Below are positions 1 to 8,472 of a DNA stretch of 37,514 nucleotides, one piece after another. A model generated the notes under the pieces. It had not been told where the DNA came from and ran no database searches. It saw only the letters and a list, made by a program, of their open reading frames with translations. Source of the DNA: Thermoplasmatales archaeon (GTDB lineage: Archaea; Thermoplasmatota; Thermoplasmata; Thermoplasmatales; Thermoplasmataceae); contig JAJSLM010000010.1 of the NCBI GenBank assembly GCA_026127925.1, positions 1-37,514 of the forward strand. Direction: 5' to 3'. The stretch's first letter is position 1. The number at the start of each line of letters is the position of its first letter. The position numbers were made by a program, and so were the translations under genes.

Positions 1-648
1 TCCGATGATGAACAGTACGGATATGATTATGTTCAGATCACCGCTGATTGCATACCTTGCAGCAGTGACGACACCGAAGGTTCCAACGGCCATCAGGGAC
101 GTTCCGACAGCCTGTATGATATTGAGACCGCCACCGAAGAGAAGACCTGGGACTATGAGGAAGCCACCACCGATACCGAAGTACCCTGAGGCAAAACCAA
201 CGGTTATGCCTGTGAGTATGAGGATGAGATATGATTTCGAGACCTTCCTCTCTTTTTCCGATATGTCTACGCACTTCCTCTTGAGCATGTATAGAGCTAT
301 GGCGATCATGAGGAAGCCGAAGAAGAACAGGAGGAAGGTACCGGGGGTGAGGAGACCGAGTTCCGATCCTGCCAGCACACCGATTATTCCCGGAACGGTG
401 AATATTACGCCTGTCCGGTAGTTGACGTTCTTCTTAAGGGTGTGGGGTATAAGGTTGAGATATGCATTGATGCCGACAGCGAGTGCTGTCGTGCCTATGA
501 CTAGGTGCGGATGATCGTATCCTACGAAGTATATCAGGAGGGGGATTGCGAGGATCGATCCACCACCACCGATGAGACCGAGGGAGAAACCGACGAGTAT
601 TCCTGATATTATTGATAGAATTATCTGAAGATCTGTTATCGGATACAT
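1..648 (-). CDS. TauE/SafE family membrane transporter (3' end cut by window)
   Basis: Reading the minus strand from the ATG at 648 gives 216 codons without a stop, running off the window start. The product is very hydrophobic and shows the two-fold repeat of the TauE/SafE (DUF81) family: a glycine-rich GLIGGGGSILAIPLL near residue 27 and a second GYFGIGGGFLIVPGLL in the second half. Members are usually 240-260 residues, so only the last segments are missing. The family moves sulfite, sulfoacetate or other small anions across the membrane. It begins 9 bases after the DsrE-like gene stop, so the two probably share a transcript, and this supports a role in sulfur-compound traffic. The actual substrate is unknown. 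Codon use here is richer in C-ending codons than most of the window. Confidence 0.9.
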   Translation of the reverse strand, partial: MYPITDLQIILSIISGILVGFSLGLIGGGGSILAIPLLIYFVGYDHPHLVIGTTALAVGINAYLNLIPHTLKKNVNYRTGVIFTVPGIIGVLAGSELGLLTPGTFLLFFFGFLMIAIALYMLKRKCVDISEKERKVSKSYLILILTGITVGFASGYFGIGGGFLIVPGLLFGGGLNIIQAVGTSLMAVGTFGVVTAARYAISGDLNIIISVLFIIG

Positions 649-657
649 TTCGATGGC

Positions 658-1005
658 CTAGAATGATATTACCGTGTACCCGTCTTCTATCCTGGAGTTT
701 GTCTCAACGCCACCGAGAACCAGATCGATTCCTGGAAAGATATCATCCTCGGTTAATCCCTCACCCGACATGCTTATCTTGCATATCTTCAACGGTATGC
801 CTTCATTCCTGAGCATGTTGATCTGATCTTCGAACTGGGGGGAACTCTTCTGATGCTTGTTCGCGGCCTGGACTCCCCTTCCGAGGAAGAGGAATTCGAC
901 ATTGGCCTTTGCATTCTTAACTGCGTTGAATGCAAAACTGAATGCAACCATCTCTGTGTTTATGTTGTCTTTACCTGTGATCAGCATTACGAGTATTTTG
1001 GACAT
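658..1005 (-). CDS. DsrE/DsrF-like family protein
   Basis: This 115-residue protein has the alternating strand/helix pattern of the DsrE fold: an initial strand MSKILVMLITGKD, a helix with FSFAFNAVKNAKA, a strand VEFLFLGRG, and a later IPLKICKISMSGEGL. A cysteine at the position often used for sulfur relay in DsrE/TusD proteins (the ICKIS strand) is present. The family includes sulfur-transfer subunits and many uncharacterised small proteins. It is the first gene of a probable two-gene operon with the TauE/SafE transporter, which suggests a sulfur-handling unit. The start is the ATG at 1005 and no alternative is better. The family assignment is fairly firm and the specific function is inferred. 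Confidence 0.8.
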   Translation of the reverse strand: MSKILVMLITGKDNINTEMVAFSFAFNAVKNAKANVEFLFLGRGVQAANKHQKSSPQFEDQINMLRNEGIPLKICKISMSGEGLTEDDIFPGIDLVLGGVETNSRIEDGYTVISF

Positions 1006-1236
1006 GATTTTTCACTGCTTTTAGGTATTGCCAAATTATACATAACATTTGGCGTTCATTTCTATAGCGTGAATTACAGTTGTGATGGGCATTTTCCCGA
1101 TGCAATATAAAAAAGGTAATTGCTGATATGATCAGAAATAGCAACATATATTGCGCATATTCTCAATTATTTGCAATATTGTAGTAATTTTCTCAACATA
1201 ACTATAAATTTTTATATTATCTTTAACTAATGAACT

Positions 1237-1830
1237 GTGGAACAAAAGACGAAACGCGGAAGTGTTGAAGACGTTGTGGAAGACTACCTAAAGTTATTTC
1301 CTGAGAACCTTCTATCGATGAGAGAGGGGGTTATAAATCTCAGCAAACTCTCAGAGCAAATTAAGGCAAGGAATCCTGCCTACAACCTGATTTCTATAAG
1401 GTATGCTCTGAATCAAATTAAGGAAAGACATGAAAGTACTTTATTCGACGAGAATTATGTGCACGAGTTGCTAATAAAGAGCAAGATTTCACTACAGGAT
1501 AAAATTACAGTTCTCACCTCAAGAAAACCAATCGACGTGAATTATATTTCTGCTACGTACTTGAGCGATTCCGTTGTTTATGTCGTAGATGAAATGGAGA
1601 ATGGGGAAATAAAATCACAATCTGGAATTTCTATTGAGCGAGATGTAAGCGCACTGCATATTTTTTCTTCAAAGGATATAGAAAGAGTTCCGGGTTTCGT
1701 TATGAGGATCACCGAGAGATTATTTGCAGAATCCATAAACATCCTTCAGCTCATATCCTGTTCAAACGAGACTCTGATAATAGTGAACAGGAAGGATGCA
1801 GTGAAAGCTTACAAAGCATTGACTTTTTAA
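1237..1830 (+). CDS. ACT-domain regulator-like protein (COG2150 type), first copy
   Basis: A 197-residue protein. The N-terminal ~70 residues are helical and look like a winged-helix segment (VINLSKLSEQIKARN followed by ISIRYALNQIKERH). The C-terminal half fits a divergent ACT domain, with a characteristic run VPGFVMRITERLFAESINI before SNETLIIVNRKDAVKA. This layout is that of archaeal predicted regulators of amino acid metabolism with an ACT domain (COG2150). ACT domains bind amino acids, so a sensor for lysine, arginine or a related metabolite is plausible given the operon 0.8 kb downstream. The start is the GTG at 1237; a TATA-like TTTATATTAT lies about 25 bases upstream, suggesting a leaderless transcript. 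It is convergent with a paralogue at 1873-2556. Confidence 0.7.
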   Translation: MEQKTKRGSVEDVVEDYLKLFPENLLSMREGVINLSKLSEQIKARNPAYNLISIRYALNQIKERHESTLFDENYVHELLIKSKISLQDKITVLTSRKPIDVNYISATYLSDSVVYVVDEMENGEIKSQSGISIERDVSALHIFSSKDIERVPGFVMRITERLFAESINILQLISCSNETLIIVNRKDAVKAYKALTF

Positions 1831-1872
1831 TGAAATTTTAGAACGTGATTCGAATACTGTCCCTAAGGTTTT

Positions 1873-2556
1873 TCATTTCATGTTTATTCTCAGTCTTCCA
1901 TATTCTATAAGCTCCATTATGGCATGAAATGAAGCATCCAGTTGATTTTCGCTTACTACAACTATCGTATCGGTATAGCTATTTGTTGTTTCCTCTACAT
2001 TGATTCCGGATGTGGCTAACTTTTCATAAATGTACATCAGGAAACCGGGTGTTATTAGCATCTTTGGAGTACTTCGAATTGAAATTATTCCAAGCTTGTC
2101 CCTCCTATCAACAATCTCGTGTACATTAAATTCCTTCAACAATTTTACCTTGGTTTCTTCCATTATCATGGTGACATAGTCTGTTCCTACTGAAAAAAAC
2201 ATTGAGTCAAAGGCATTGAGAGAATGAAGCAATTCAGAGATGTGCTTCATCGAGGAAGTTCTTGTCACTATCTTAATAAGCCCAGTAGAAAGCTGCACAC
2301 TACTATTTGCCAGCGCTTCAAAAATGTCCTTTTCATAGGAGCTATGTGCTGTTACCATCCTCTTAAGGGAGGACAATATCGCATCTTCAGAAATTCTTGA
2401 ACCTAGGCGCGCCTCAATGTATGGCCTCAGCAACCTGCTAATGGATGAGAGATTGGCATAATCGTTCCGAATTGCCGTGTTGACGAAGATGTCATTTGAA
2501 ACTATTGAACGTACGATAGAACTAACTGAACTAATCTTTTTGGCCTCTTTAGTCAT
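1873..2556 (-). CDS. ACT-domain regulator-like protein (COG2150 type), second copy
   Basis: A 227-residue paralogue of the neighbouring gene at 1237. The N-terminal helical part (NLSSISRLLRPYIEARLG, then ISEDAILSSLKRMV) matches the winged-helix-like region of COG2150 proteins. The C-terminal part carries an ACT-like domain with MLITPGFLMYIYEKLATSGI and TIVVVSENQLDAS. It is transcribed divergently from the lysW operon with only 99 bases between the two start codons, a classic position for a local regulator. Whether it binds DNA, and which amino acid it senses, cannot be read from sequence. Family assignment is based on recognised motif patterns and the function is inferred. Confidence 0.72.
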   Translation of the reverse strand: MTKEAKKISSVSSIVRSIVSNDIFVNTAIRNDYANLSSISRLLRPYIEARLGSRISEDAILSSLKRMVTAHSSYEKDIFEALANSSVQLSTGLIKIVTRTSSMKHISELLHSLNAFDSMFFSVGTDYVTMIMEETKVKLLKEFNVHEIVDRRDKLGIISIRSTPKMLITPGFLMYIYEKLATSGINVEETTNSYTDTIVVVSENQLDASFHAIMELIEYGRLRINMK

Positions 2557-2655
2557 ACATGACCGAAATAGGTCGCAAGTTATTAATAATTTATGTTAAT
2601 AACCCAAAAATGGCCATAAAAGTATGGCCAAAGAAATGGAATAGGTGAAAAAAAA
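2557..2655. promoter_or_regulatory. Divergent promoter region between ACT regulator and lysW operon
   Basis: This AT-rich 99-base spacer separates the minus-strand ACT-domain gene from lysW. The segment around 2578-2602 contains TTATTAATAA and TTATGTTAAT, which could serve as a TATA box in both directions. On the plus strand a Shine-Dalgarno-like AGGTGA at 2643-2648 lies 7 bases before the TTG start of lysW. A shared control region for regulator and operon is an inference from layout. Confidence 0.5.
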
Positions 2656-2823
2656 TTGGAATGCCAAATGTGCGGTGGAAAAGTAACGATTCCAGCAGAC
2701 GTAATGGAATCTGAAATTGTCAGCTGTAGTGACTGCGGTCTTGAATATGAGATCTGTGGTGTCAATAGTGGCACCTTGCAACTTAAACCGGCAGATTCAA
2801 TTAAAGAGGACTGGGGAGAGTAA
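2656..2823 (+). CDS. lysW: LysW amino-group carrier protein
   Basis: A 55-residue acidic protein, too short for standard ORF lists. It has the LysW layout: a zinc-binding CQMCGG near the N-terminus, a second CSDCG, and the invariant C-terminal EDWGE. In this family the terminal glutamate forms an isopeptide bond with the amino group of aminoadipate (lysine route) or glutamate (ornithine route), and the carrier shields it while the other enzymes act. The TTG at 2656 is chosen because the frame is closed 13 codons upstream, an AGGTGA ribosome-binding site lies 7 bases before it, and it puts the first cysteine at residue 3 as in relatives. It heads the operon continuing with lysY. Confidence is very high because of the diagnostic tail. 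Confidence 0.95.
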   Translation: MECQMCGGKVTIPADVMESEIVSCSDCGLEYEICGVNSGTLQLKPADSIKEDWGE

Positions 2824-2883
2824 GCAACTGAACCCTGTAATTTCTCCGAATTTCCCTCAGAATCACTGTTCTGTTTGTTTCAG

Positions 2884-3936
2884 ATGATAAAAGTAGCAGT
2901 TATAGGGGGTTCTGGTTATATAGGTGGGGAGCTTCTTCGCTTGCTCTTGCAGCATCCCCAGGTAATTGTTGAATATGCCGGTTCAAGAACCTTCAATGGT
3001 AAATTTGTTTATAAAGTGCACCCAAGCCTTAAAGGTAGCACTTCATTGATCTTTAAAAATGAGGATATAGCGGATATTGCATCGAAGGTTGAGTTAATTT
3101 TTCTGGCCATCCCCCATGGGAAATCCCATCAAATTGTTCCCTCGATAATGGACACCGGCAACAGGATAATAGACATGAGTGCTGATTTTCGGCTAAAAAA
3201 CCCCAGCGAATACCCGAGGTGGTATGGGTGGGATCATTCGTGCCCAGATCTAATTCAAAAGTTTGTCTATGGAAATCCAGAGCTTCACAGAGATGAGATT
3301 CGGTCAGCGAAATTTATTGCCAATCCTGGGTGCATTGCCTCTTCGTCTATATACAGCCTTGCACCATTGGCTAAAGCAGGATTTACGGATAAAGTGATAA
3401 CCATAGACGCAAAGACTGGATCATCTGCGTCAGGCAATGATGCCTCGGAATTTTCAAATTACTCTGCTAAAACGAACTCTGTTAGACTCTATAAACCTTC
3501 AGGCCACAGACATACACCAGAAATTGAACAGGAGCTTTCATTATTAAGTGGCGGCAGAACAAAAGTTGCGCTCACAGCCCAGTCTGTACCCATGGTCAGG
3601 GGTATTCTCACAACATCATCTGTAACATATGAAAAGGATGTCGAGGAAAAAACTCTCTGGAGTATGTTTAGGGAATTCTATAGGAACGAGAGGTTTATAC
3701 GGCTCATGATGGATAAGAATGGCCTCTACCGATACCCGGATCCAAAACTGGTGACTGGGTCAAATTTCGCTGATCTTGGCTTTAATATTGATAGTTATTC
3801 GCGAAGAATAACATCTATCGGCGCGATAGACAACCTTGTGAAAGGTGCTGCGGGAAACGCCGTGCAATCCATGAACCTAATGCTCGATTTTCCTGAAGAG
3901 ATGGGATTGACTTCAATCCCAATATTTCCGGTGTAA
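2884..3936 (+). CDS. lysY: LysW-aminoadipyl/glutamyl phosphate reductase (ArgC/LysY family)
   Basis: This 350-residue protein reduces the phosphorylated carrier-bound acid to the semialdehyde with NADPH. The N-terminal Rossmann motif VIGGSGYIGGELLRLL and the catalytic-cysteine segment FIANPGCIASSSIYSLAPL are those of the ArgC/LysY family, as is GSSASGNDASEFSNY later. Length fits the family. The reading frame could begin at the TTG at 2875, but the ATG at 2884 puts the Rossmann strand at residues 2-8 as in relatives, so it is chosen. It follows lysW after 60 bases and precedes lysZ by 3 bases, consistent with one operon. LysY enzymes in other archaea act in both lysine and arginine synthesis. 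Confidence 0.92.
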   Translation: MIKVAVIGGSGYIGGELLRLLLQHPQVIVEYAGSRTFNGKFVYKVHPSLKGSTSLIFKNEDIADIASKVELIFLAIPHGKSHQIVPSIMDTGNRIIDMSADFRLKNPSEYPRWYGWDHSCPDLIQKFVYGNPELHRDEIRSAKFIANPGCIASSSIYSLAPLAKAGFTDKVITIDAKTGSSASGNDASEFSNYSAKTNSVRLYKPSGHRHTPEIEQELSLLSGGRTKVALTAQSVPMVRGILTTSSVTYEKDVEEKTLWSMFREFYRNERFIRLMMDKNGLYRYPDPKLVTGSNFADLGFNIDSYSRRITSIGAIDNLVKGAAGNAVQSMNLMLDFPEEMGLTSIPIFPV

Positions 3937-3939
3937 GAA

Positions 3940-4743
3940 ATGAAAATAGTTATAAAGATTGGAGGAAGCGTAATAGATAAAGGTATCCCAGATGCACTGA
4001 TAGATGATTTCGTATCGCTGAGAGCGCATTCTATTTGTGTAGTTCACGGAGGAGGAAAGACTGTTACAAGGATTTCACGCCTTATGGGTGTTGAGCCAAA
4101 GTTTATTACTTCACCATCCGGGATTAAAAGCCGCTTCACCGACGGAGAAACTATGGACATATACAAAATGGTCATGATAGGCAAGATAAACTCGGACATA
4201 GTTCTTGCACTCAACAGAAGACATGTTCCCGCATTCGGTTTTTCTGGGCTTGATGGACCTACCATATTCGCAAACAGAAAGAAAAAATTAATAGTACTGG
4301 ACGGAAGAGACAGAAAAATGATCATCGATGGTGGATTGACCGGCCAGGTAGGCAAGGTCGACACTTCTTTCATTTCCCTCTTCTTGGATCGGGGCATCGT
4401 ACCCGTAGTTTCACCCATTGCGATAAGCGAGGAATATGAACCATTGAATATCGATGCAGACAGAGCCGCAGCATCCATCGCAGCAGCACTAAATGCCGAC
4501 AAACTCATCATGATTACCGATGTCGATGGATTGATTCATAATGGATCCGTTGTGAACAAAGCCAGGGCAGAAGAGATCAAGGAAATTAGTGGAGAAGTTG
4601 GAAACGGCATGGACAAAAAATTGATATTTGCAACGCAAGCCCTAAGTGGAGGTGTCAAGGAGATAGTCATATCAAATGGGTATATTGATAAACCTTTACA
4701 AAACGCTCTCAACGGAAAGAGGAGAACAGTGATACTAAAATGA
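3940..4743 (+). CDS. lysZ: LysW-aminoadipate/glutamate kinase (ArgB/LysZ family)
   Basis: A 267-residue amino acid kinase of the ArgB/LysZ type. It phosphorylates the side-chain carboxylate of the LysW-bound substrate using ATP. Visible motifs are the N-terminal VIKIGGSVIDKG, the glycine-rich VVHGGGKTVTRISRLMG, the substrate region RFTDGETMDIYKMV and the nucleotide-site MITDVDGLI. The length is normal. The ATG at 3940 lies 3 bases after the lysY stop, and the 3' end overlaps lysJ by 4 bases (ATGA), so translation is probably coupled. The classification as the LysW-dependent form, rather than the acetylglutamate kinase, rests on the presence of lysW and lysX in the same operon. Confidence 0.93.
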   Translation: MKIVIKIGGSVIDKGIPDALIDDFVSLRAHSICVVHGGGKTVTRISRLMGVEPKFITSPSGIKSRFTDGETMDIYKMVMIGKINSDIVLALNRRHVPAFGFSGLDGPTIFANRKKKLIVLDGRDRKMIIDGGLTGQVGKVDTSFISLFLDRGIVPVVSPIAISEEYEPLNIDADRAAASIAAALNADKLIMITDVDGLIHNGSVVNKARAEEIKEISGEVGNGMDKKLIFATQALSGGVKEIVISNGYIDKPLQNALNGKRRTVILK

Positions 4744-5948
4744 TAACAGCACAAAACATCATGGACCTGGAGATAGAACATGAAGCAAAGACTTACCAAA
4801 AACTTCCTGTCGTTGCATCCAGGGCATCAGGTTCAATTATATGGGACGTAAATGGCAAGGATTACGTGGACCTTTCAAGTGGATACGGTGTTGCCATCCT
4901 TGGATACAATAACCATAGGATAATGAATGCGATCATGGAACAATTTAACACAGTTTCAATATTGCATTCCTCTCTTTACAATGAAACACGTGCAGACTTT
5001 CTTGAAAAGTTATCCTCAGTCGTGCCAAAAAATATAACAAGCTTTTATCTTGGAAATAGCGGAACTGAGGCTATTGAGGCATCAATGAAGGCAGCCATAA
5101 AATTTACGGGAAGGAAGCTTTTGGTCAGCATGAAGAACGGATATCATGGCAAGACCCTTGGATCACTTGCCATAACGCACTCAGAGAAGTACACTCGTTC
5201 GTTCAGAGATGTCATATACAAAGGCGTCCAATTCGTTGACTATGGAGACGCTAACGCTATAAGAGAATTGCCCAATCTAAATGAGATAGCTGCTGTCTTT
5301 GTTGAACCGGTACAGGGAGAAGGGGGTATAATTCTTCCAGGAAGCGAGTATTTGAAAGAATTAAGAGAAATCACGGAAGAGCACGGGATCTTGCTCATCG
5401 CTGATGAGATCCAATCCGGTCTTGGCAGGACCGGAAAGATGTGGGCTCATCAATGGTCTGGAGTTGAGCCAGACATAATGACCATCGGTAAAGGTATAGG
5501 GGGCGGTATTCCGATGGGAATAGCCGCAGGAGAAGAAGAAATCATGAACTCTTTGACACTTGGAGAAATGTCTTCGACTCTGGGTGGAAATCCATTGGCA
5601 TGCGCGGCTGGAATTGAAGTTCTTAACCAATTGAGTAAGGAATTATTGAGTGAGGTAACAAGAAAGGGAAAATACATGATTTCCAGGTTATCTCAGAGTC
5701 TTTCTGATTCCAAAATTGTCAGGGAGGTGCGTGGCATCGGGATGATGCAGGCGATAAGCCTCAGAGTAAAATTTATTCCGGTTCTAATGAATATGATACA
5801 AAATGGCGTTATACCACTATACTCCGGAATATCAATTATCCGGTTGTTGCCCCCATATATCATTTCTGATAGTGAAATAGACATTGCTGTGAATAGAATC
5901 ACTTCATCGATAAATGAATTTGAAAACGGAACGGGTGCTGCTCATTGA
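4740..5948 (+). CDS. lysJ: LysW-bound semialdehyde aminotransferase (ArgD/LysJ family)
   Basis: A 402-residue PLP-dependent class III aminotransferase that converts the carrier-bound semialdehyde to the amine, usually with glutamate as donor. Typical motifs are FYLGNSGTEAIEASMKAA near residue 100, EPVQGEGGI, the cofactor-binding LLIADEIQSGLGRTG and the PLP-lysine segment PDIMTIGKGIGGGIPMG. The full family length is present. It overlaps lysZ by ATGA and its own stop overlaps the TTG start of lysX, so it sits in the middle of a translationally coupled operon. The substrate is inferred from the neighbours to be LysW-linked glutamate or aminoadipate semialdehyde. Confidence 0.93.
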   Translation: MITAQNIMDLEIEHEAKTYQKLPVVASRASGSIIWDVNGKDYVDLSSGYGVAILGYNNHRIMNAIMEQFNTVSILHSSLYNETRADFLEKLSSVVPKNITSFYLGNSGTEAIEASMKAAIKFTGRKLLVSMKNGYHGKTLGSLAITHSEKYTRSFRDVIYKGVQFVDYGDANAIRELPNLNEIAAVFVEPVQGEGGIILPGSEYLKELREITEEHGILLIADEIQSGLGRTGKMWAHQWSGVEPDIMTIGKGIGGGIPMGIAAGEEEIMNSLTLGEMSSTLGGNPLACAAGIEVLNQLSKELLSEVTRKGKYMISRLSQSLSDSKIVREVRGIGMMQAISLRVKFIPVLMNMIQNGVIPLYSGISIIRLLPPYIISDSEIDIAVNRITSSINEFENGTGAAH

Positions 5949-6796
5949 GGATCGGCGTTTTACATGACGTTGTACGATGGGAGGAAAAAGCGATAGCAGA
6001 GGCGATTGCACGAAAAGGGCACGAAGCAGTAATGATAGATACCAGAAAAATGGAGATGGATTTTGATTCAAAAGTTACAGAACCAGAATTATATATCCAA
6101 AGGAGTGTCAGCTATTATCGTGGATTGCATACAACCGCATTTCTTGAAGCAAAAGGGAAATTTGTCGTTAACAACCTGCAAGCGATGCTGATCACCGGGG
6201 ATAAAATGCTTACTTCACTTGCACTTGTGAAAAACAATGTACCAACACCCAGCACTGCAGCTGCGACGTCGATAGAAAGTGCCATGAGCATTTTCACGAA
6301 TAAATTTCATGGGAAAGCTGTTTTGAAGCCAGTAGTTGGAAGCTGGGGTAGAATGATCGCTCTTCTAAATGACAGAGATGCCGCGGAAGCTGTGTTCGAG
6401 GACAGGGAATACATGCATCCCATAAATTCCATCTATTATCTTCAAGAATTTGTTGAAAGACCGCCAAGAGATATGAGAGTTTTCGTTGTTGGAGATAGGG
6501 TTTTATGCGGCATATACAGGTATTCTCAAGATGGAAAATGGAAAACAAACACGGCGATAGGTGGAAGGGCAGAAAAACTTGAAATTACGAACGAGATAGA
6601 GAAAATAGCCCTTAATTCTACAGATAGCATTGGAAGAGGTATTTTCGGTGTCGACATGATGGAATCGGATAAGGGCTATCTCGTACACGAAATAAATGGA
6701 ACTACTGAATTCAAGAACACAGCTAGGGTAACCGGCGTAGATATTGCGGGAGAGATAGTGGATTTCACAATACATGATGGCGAATGGACAACATAG
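5945..6796 (+). CDS. lysX: LysW ligase LysX/ArgX (ATP-grasp, RimK-like)
   Basis: This 283-residue ATP-grasp ligase attaches the amino group of glutamate (ArgX) or aminoadipate (LysX) to the C-terminal glutamate of LysW. It begins MRIGVLHDVVRWEEKAI and carries the ATP-grasp core VLKPVVGSWGRMIALL, YYLQEFVERPPRDMRV and the metal-site region GRGIFGVDMMESD followed by VHEINGTTEFKN. The length is that of LysX/ArgX. The start is a TTG whose last two bases belong to the lysJ stop codon. Only one such ligase gene is seen here, and arginine genes follow downstream. It may therefore be the ArgX-type or a bifunctional enzyme. The specificity residues cannot be assigned with confidence from reading alone. 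Confidence 0.9.
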   Translation: MRIGVLHDVVRWEEKAIAEAIARKGHEAVMIDTRKMEMDFDSKVTEPELYIQRSVSYYRGLHTTAFLEAKGKFVVNNLQAMLITGDKMLTSLALVKNNVPTPSTAAATSIESAMSIFTNKFHGKAVLKPVVGSWGRMIALLNDRDAAEAVFEDREYMHPINSIYYLQEFVERPPRDMRVFVVGDRVLCGIYRYSQDGKWKTNTAIGGRAEKLEITNEIEKIALNSTDSIGRGIFGVDMMESDKGYLVHEINGTTEFKNTARVTGVDIAGEIVDFTIHDGEWTT

Positions 6797-7866
6797 TCAC
6801 GGATTATTTCCTGGAACTGCTGAGAACCTACTCACCAACCGGCAGAGAAGATAAGATAGCAGGAGTCGTGGAGAGTCAGCTCAGGAGTTTGGGTTATGAA
6901 AACGTCCACCTGGATCGTGCTGGAAACGTGTTGGGTTCCTTCATCGGCAATGGAGCAAAGGTTCTGCTCTGCGGACACATGGACACGGTTCCAGGGAAAA
7001 GACCTGTAACTTTCAGGAACGGTTTATTCACTGGGCGGGGAGCAGTCGATGCAAAGGCCTCTCTTCTGGCTCTGATGGTCGGAGCAAGTGAGGCAAAGAG
7101 GATGGGTGCAAAGCTAGCAATCACGTTTGTGTCTGCAGTAGGAGAAGAGGGAGAGAGCAAGGGTATCAGGGAGGTCATCAAGAATAATCCCCATCCAAAT
7201 TATGCGATATTTGGAGAGCCTAGCAATACGGTGGATCTGACAGTCGGCTATAAGGGAAGGATTCTCCTGGAGATGGTAGTTTCCACATTACCGCATCATG
7301 CCAGTGCACCATGGCAGGGAGCAAATGCTATAGAGAAAAGTGTGGATATTTTCCGGAAGGTAGAAAGGTATTATGGAAAAGGGGAAAGTTTCAGAGAAGT
7401 ATCTGTCAGCTTAACAGGCATGACGTCAAAAAAGGCACATAACGTAACAGCATATTATGCCAGGAGTCTAATAGATTTAAGATACCCGCCCTCGAAAACA
7501 GAAGGGGGAGTAATGGGCGAACTAAGGGGACTTGTCAACTCAGAATCTGACAAATGTGACGTAAAATTAAAGGCCATTAGCTCCGTTAAGCCGTATGTTT
7601 CAAATATCAGGGGCAACCTGGTTAAAAGCTTTCAGGCAGGAGTGGCTAAATTTAGCGGAAACAATCCTTCACTGTTGTTTAAGAGTGGTTCGGGAGACAT
7701 GAACATAGCAGGGAATGAAATTAATGTCGAGACCGTAACTTATGGCCCGGGCGATCCATCACTTTCTCATTCAGATAACGAAGTTATTTCAATTAAGGAT
7801 CTGGAAAACAGTATAAAAATTGTCACAAATGCCCTTATTGAATTGGATTCCCTTAATCCAAGTTGA
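6784..7866 (+). CDS. lysK: LysW-lysine/ornithine hydrolase (M20 peptidase, LysK)
   Basis: A 360-residue M20 family metallopeptidase. It releases free lysine or ornithine from LysW at the end of the pathway. Zinc-site motifs are visible: LCGHMDTVPG near residue 60, GRGAVDAKASLLALM with the bridging aspartate, and SAVGEEGESKGIRE with the catalytic glutamate pair. A late histidine region LSHSDNEVISIKDL is also typical. The gene starts inside lysX (13-base overlap) and is the last of the operon. LysK proteins in other archaea accept both LysW-lysine and LysW-ornithine, so the gene alone does not decide which amino acid is made. The argG-argH pair downstream favours ornithine for arginine. Confidence 0.92.
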   Translation: MDNIVTDYFLELLRTYSPTGREDKIAGVVESQLRSLGYENVHLDRAGNVLGSFIGNGAKVLLCGHMDTVPGKRPVTFRNGLFTGRGAVDAKASLLALMVGASEAKRMGAKLAITFVSAVGEEGESKGIREVIKNNPHPNYAIFGEPSNTVDLTVGYKGRILLEMVVSTLPHHASAPWQGANAIEKSVDIFRKVERYYGKGESFREVSVSLTGMTSKKAHNVTAYYARSLIDLRYPPSKTEGGVMGELRGLVNSESDKCDVKLKAISSVKPYVSNIRGNLVKSFQAGVAKFSGNNPSLLFKSGSGDMNIAGNEINVETVTYGPGDPSLSHSDNEVISIKDLENSIKIVTNALIELDSLNPS

Positions 7867-7919
7867 TATTTCAAAATAAACTATTCGTGATTTCCGAATA
7901 ATGCGATGGAATGTTAAGG

Positions 7920-8243
7920 CCATGAGAAATGCTCTGAGTAAGCCCCTTTCTGTTAACCGTTTCCGGCCGATGACATTCAACTTCGCCCATTTCTGAGCCG
8001 TCTTACCCGACCCTGTCGGTGGCCTAAGCGAGTCTGTTTAGACTTTCTCCATCCATGAAGGGTTTCCATCGGTATTCCGGGAAACGTCATTCCACCGAAA
8101 TCATACTTTACCCGGACCCGTTTTTTTCTTTTCCCTTTTCGAATCCCTTTCGAGATATGCGCTTGCACGCATTGGATTCCACCAAGGAGAGGGGACTTTC
8201 CTCACTCTTTCGAGCGTAAGTCATCCTAGAGCCTTTCTCAATA
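7920..8243 (-). ncRNA. rnpB: RNase P RNA
   Basis: On the minus strand the hallmark conserved region I (GAGGAAAGTCCCC, plus-strand 8191-8203) and conserved region V (ACAGAAAGGGGCTTAC, around 7938-7953) are both present, forming the P4 pair. A P1 stem closes the molecule: the 13 bases at 8228-8240 pair with those at 7923-7935 with one mismatch. Just inside, CGCTC-GAAA-GAGTG forms P3. The roughly 320-nt length suits an archaeal RNase P RNA. It lies between lysK and argG on the opposite strand. Exact ends are estimated from P1. Confidence 0.93.
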
Positions 8244-8390
8244 GTCCTGGCATCCTATTACGGGATTCCAATCCTTCCCAGATTCAACGGAAAAGATTAG
8301 CGTCAACTCGGATCGCCACTCCTACTTAGCTACCCTTAACCTCTAGGTCATAGATTAAGTTTTCACAAAAAATTGTAAAATCAGTTCGGG
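8244..8390 (-). other. Unassigned leader or second ncRNA upstream of RNase P RNA
   Basis: Between the RNase P P1 stem and the nearest upstream TATA box lie about 120-140 bases of comparatively GC-rich, non-coding sequence with short palindromes such as GGATTGGAATCC and CCTAGAGG. Because no closer promoter is visible, this stretch is probably transcribed ahead of RNase P RNA. No tRNA, 5S rRNA or C/D box pattern was found in it. It could be a 5' leader removed by processing or a separate small RNA. Confidence 0.4.
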
Positions 8391-8405
8391 TAAGAGCATT
8401 AATTG

Positions 8406-8417
8406 TACTATATATTA
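8406..8417 (-). promoter_or_regulatory. TATA box for the RNase P transcript
   Basis: On the minus strand this reads TAATATATAGTA, a good archaeal TATA box. A start about 25 bases downstream would fall near 8386, some 140 bases before the RNase P P1 stem. Confidence 0.5.
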
Positions 8418-8472
8418 TTGTAACTTAATCTCATTTTTTAATAAAATACGTATGATTTTGTTAACATTGTCA

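Noticed and set aside
4044-4511. Minus-strand open frame of 155 residues
   Set aside because: Shadow of lysZ, which has full kinase motifs on the plus strand.
7977-8168. Minus-strand open frame of 63 residues
   Set aside because: It lies inside the RNase P RNA, whose conserved regions and P1 pairing explain the sequence.
8244-8362. tRNA, 5S rRNA or C/D box RNA in the segment beside RNase P RNA
   Set aside because: No T-loop, no 5S signature and no C or D box could be found on either strand.
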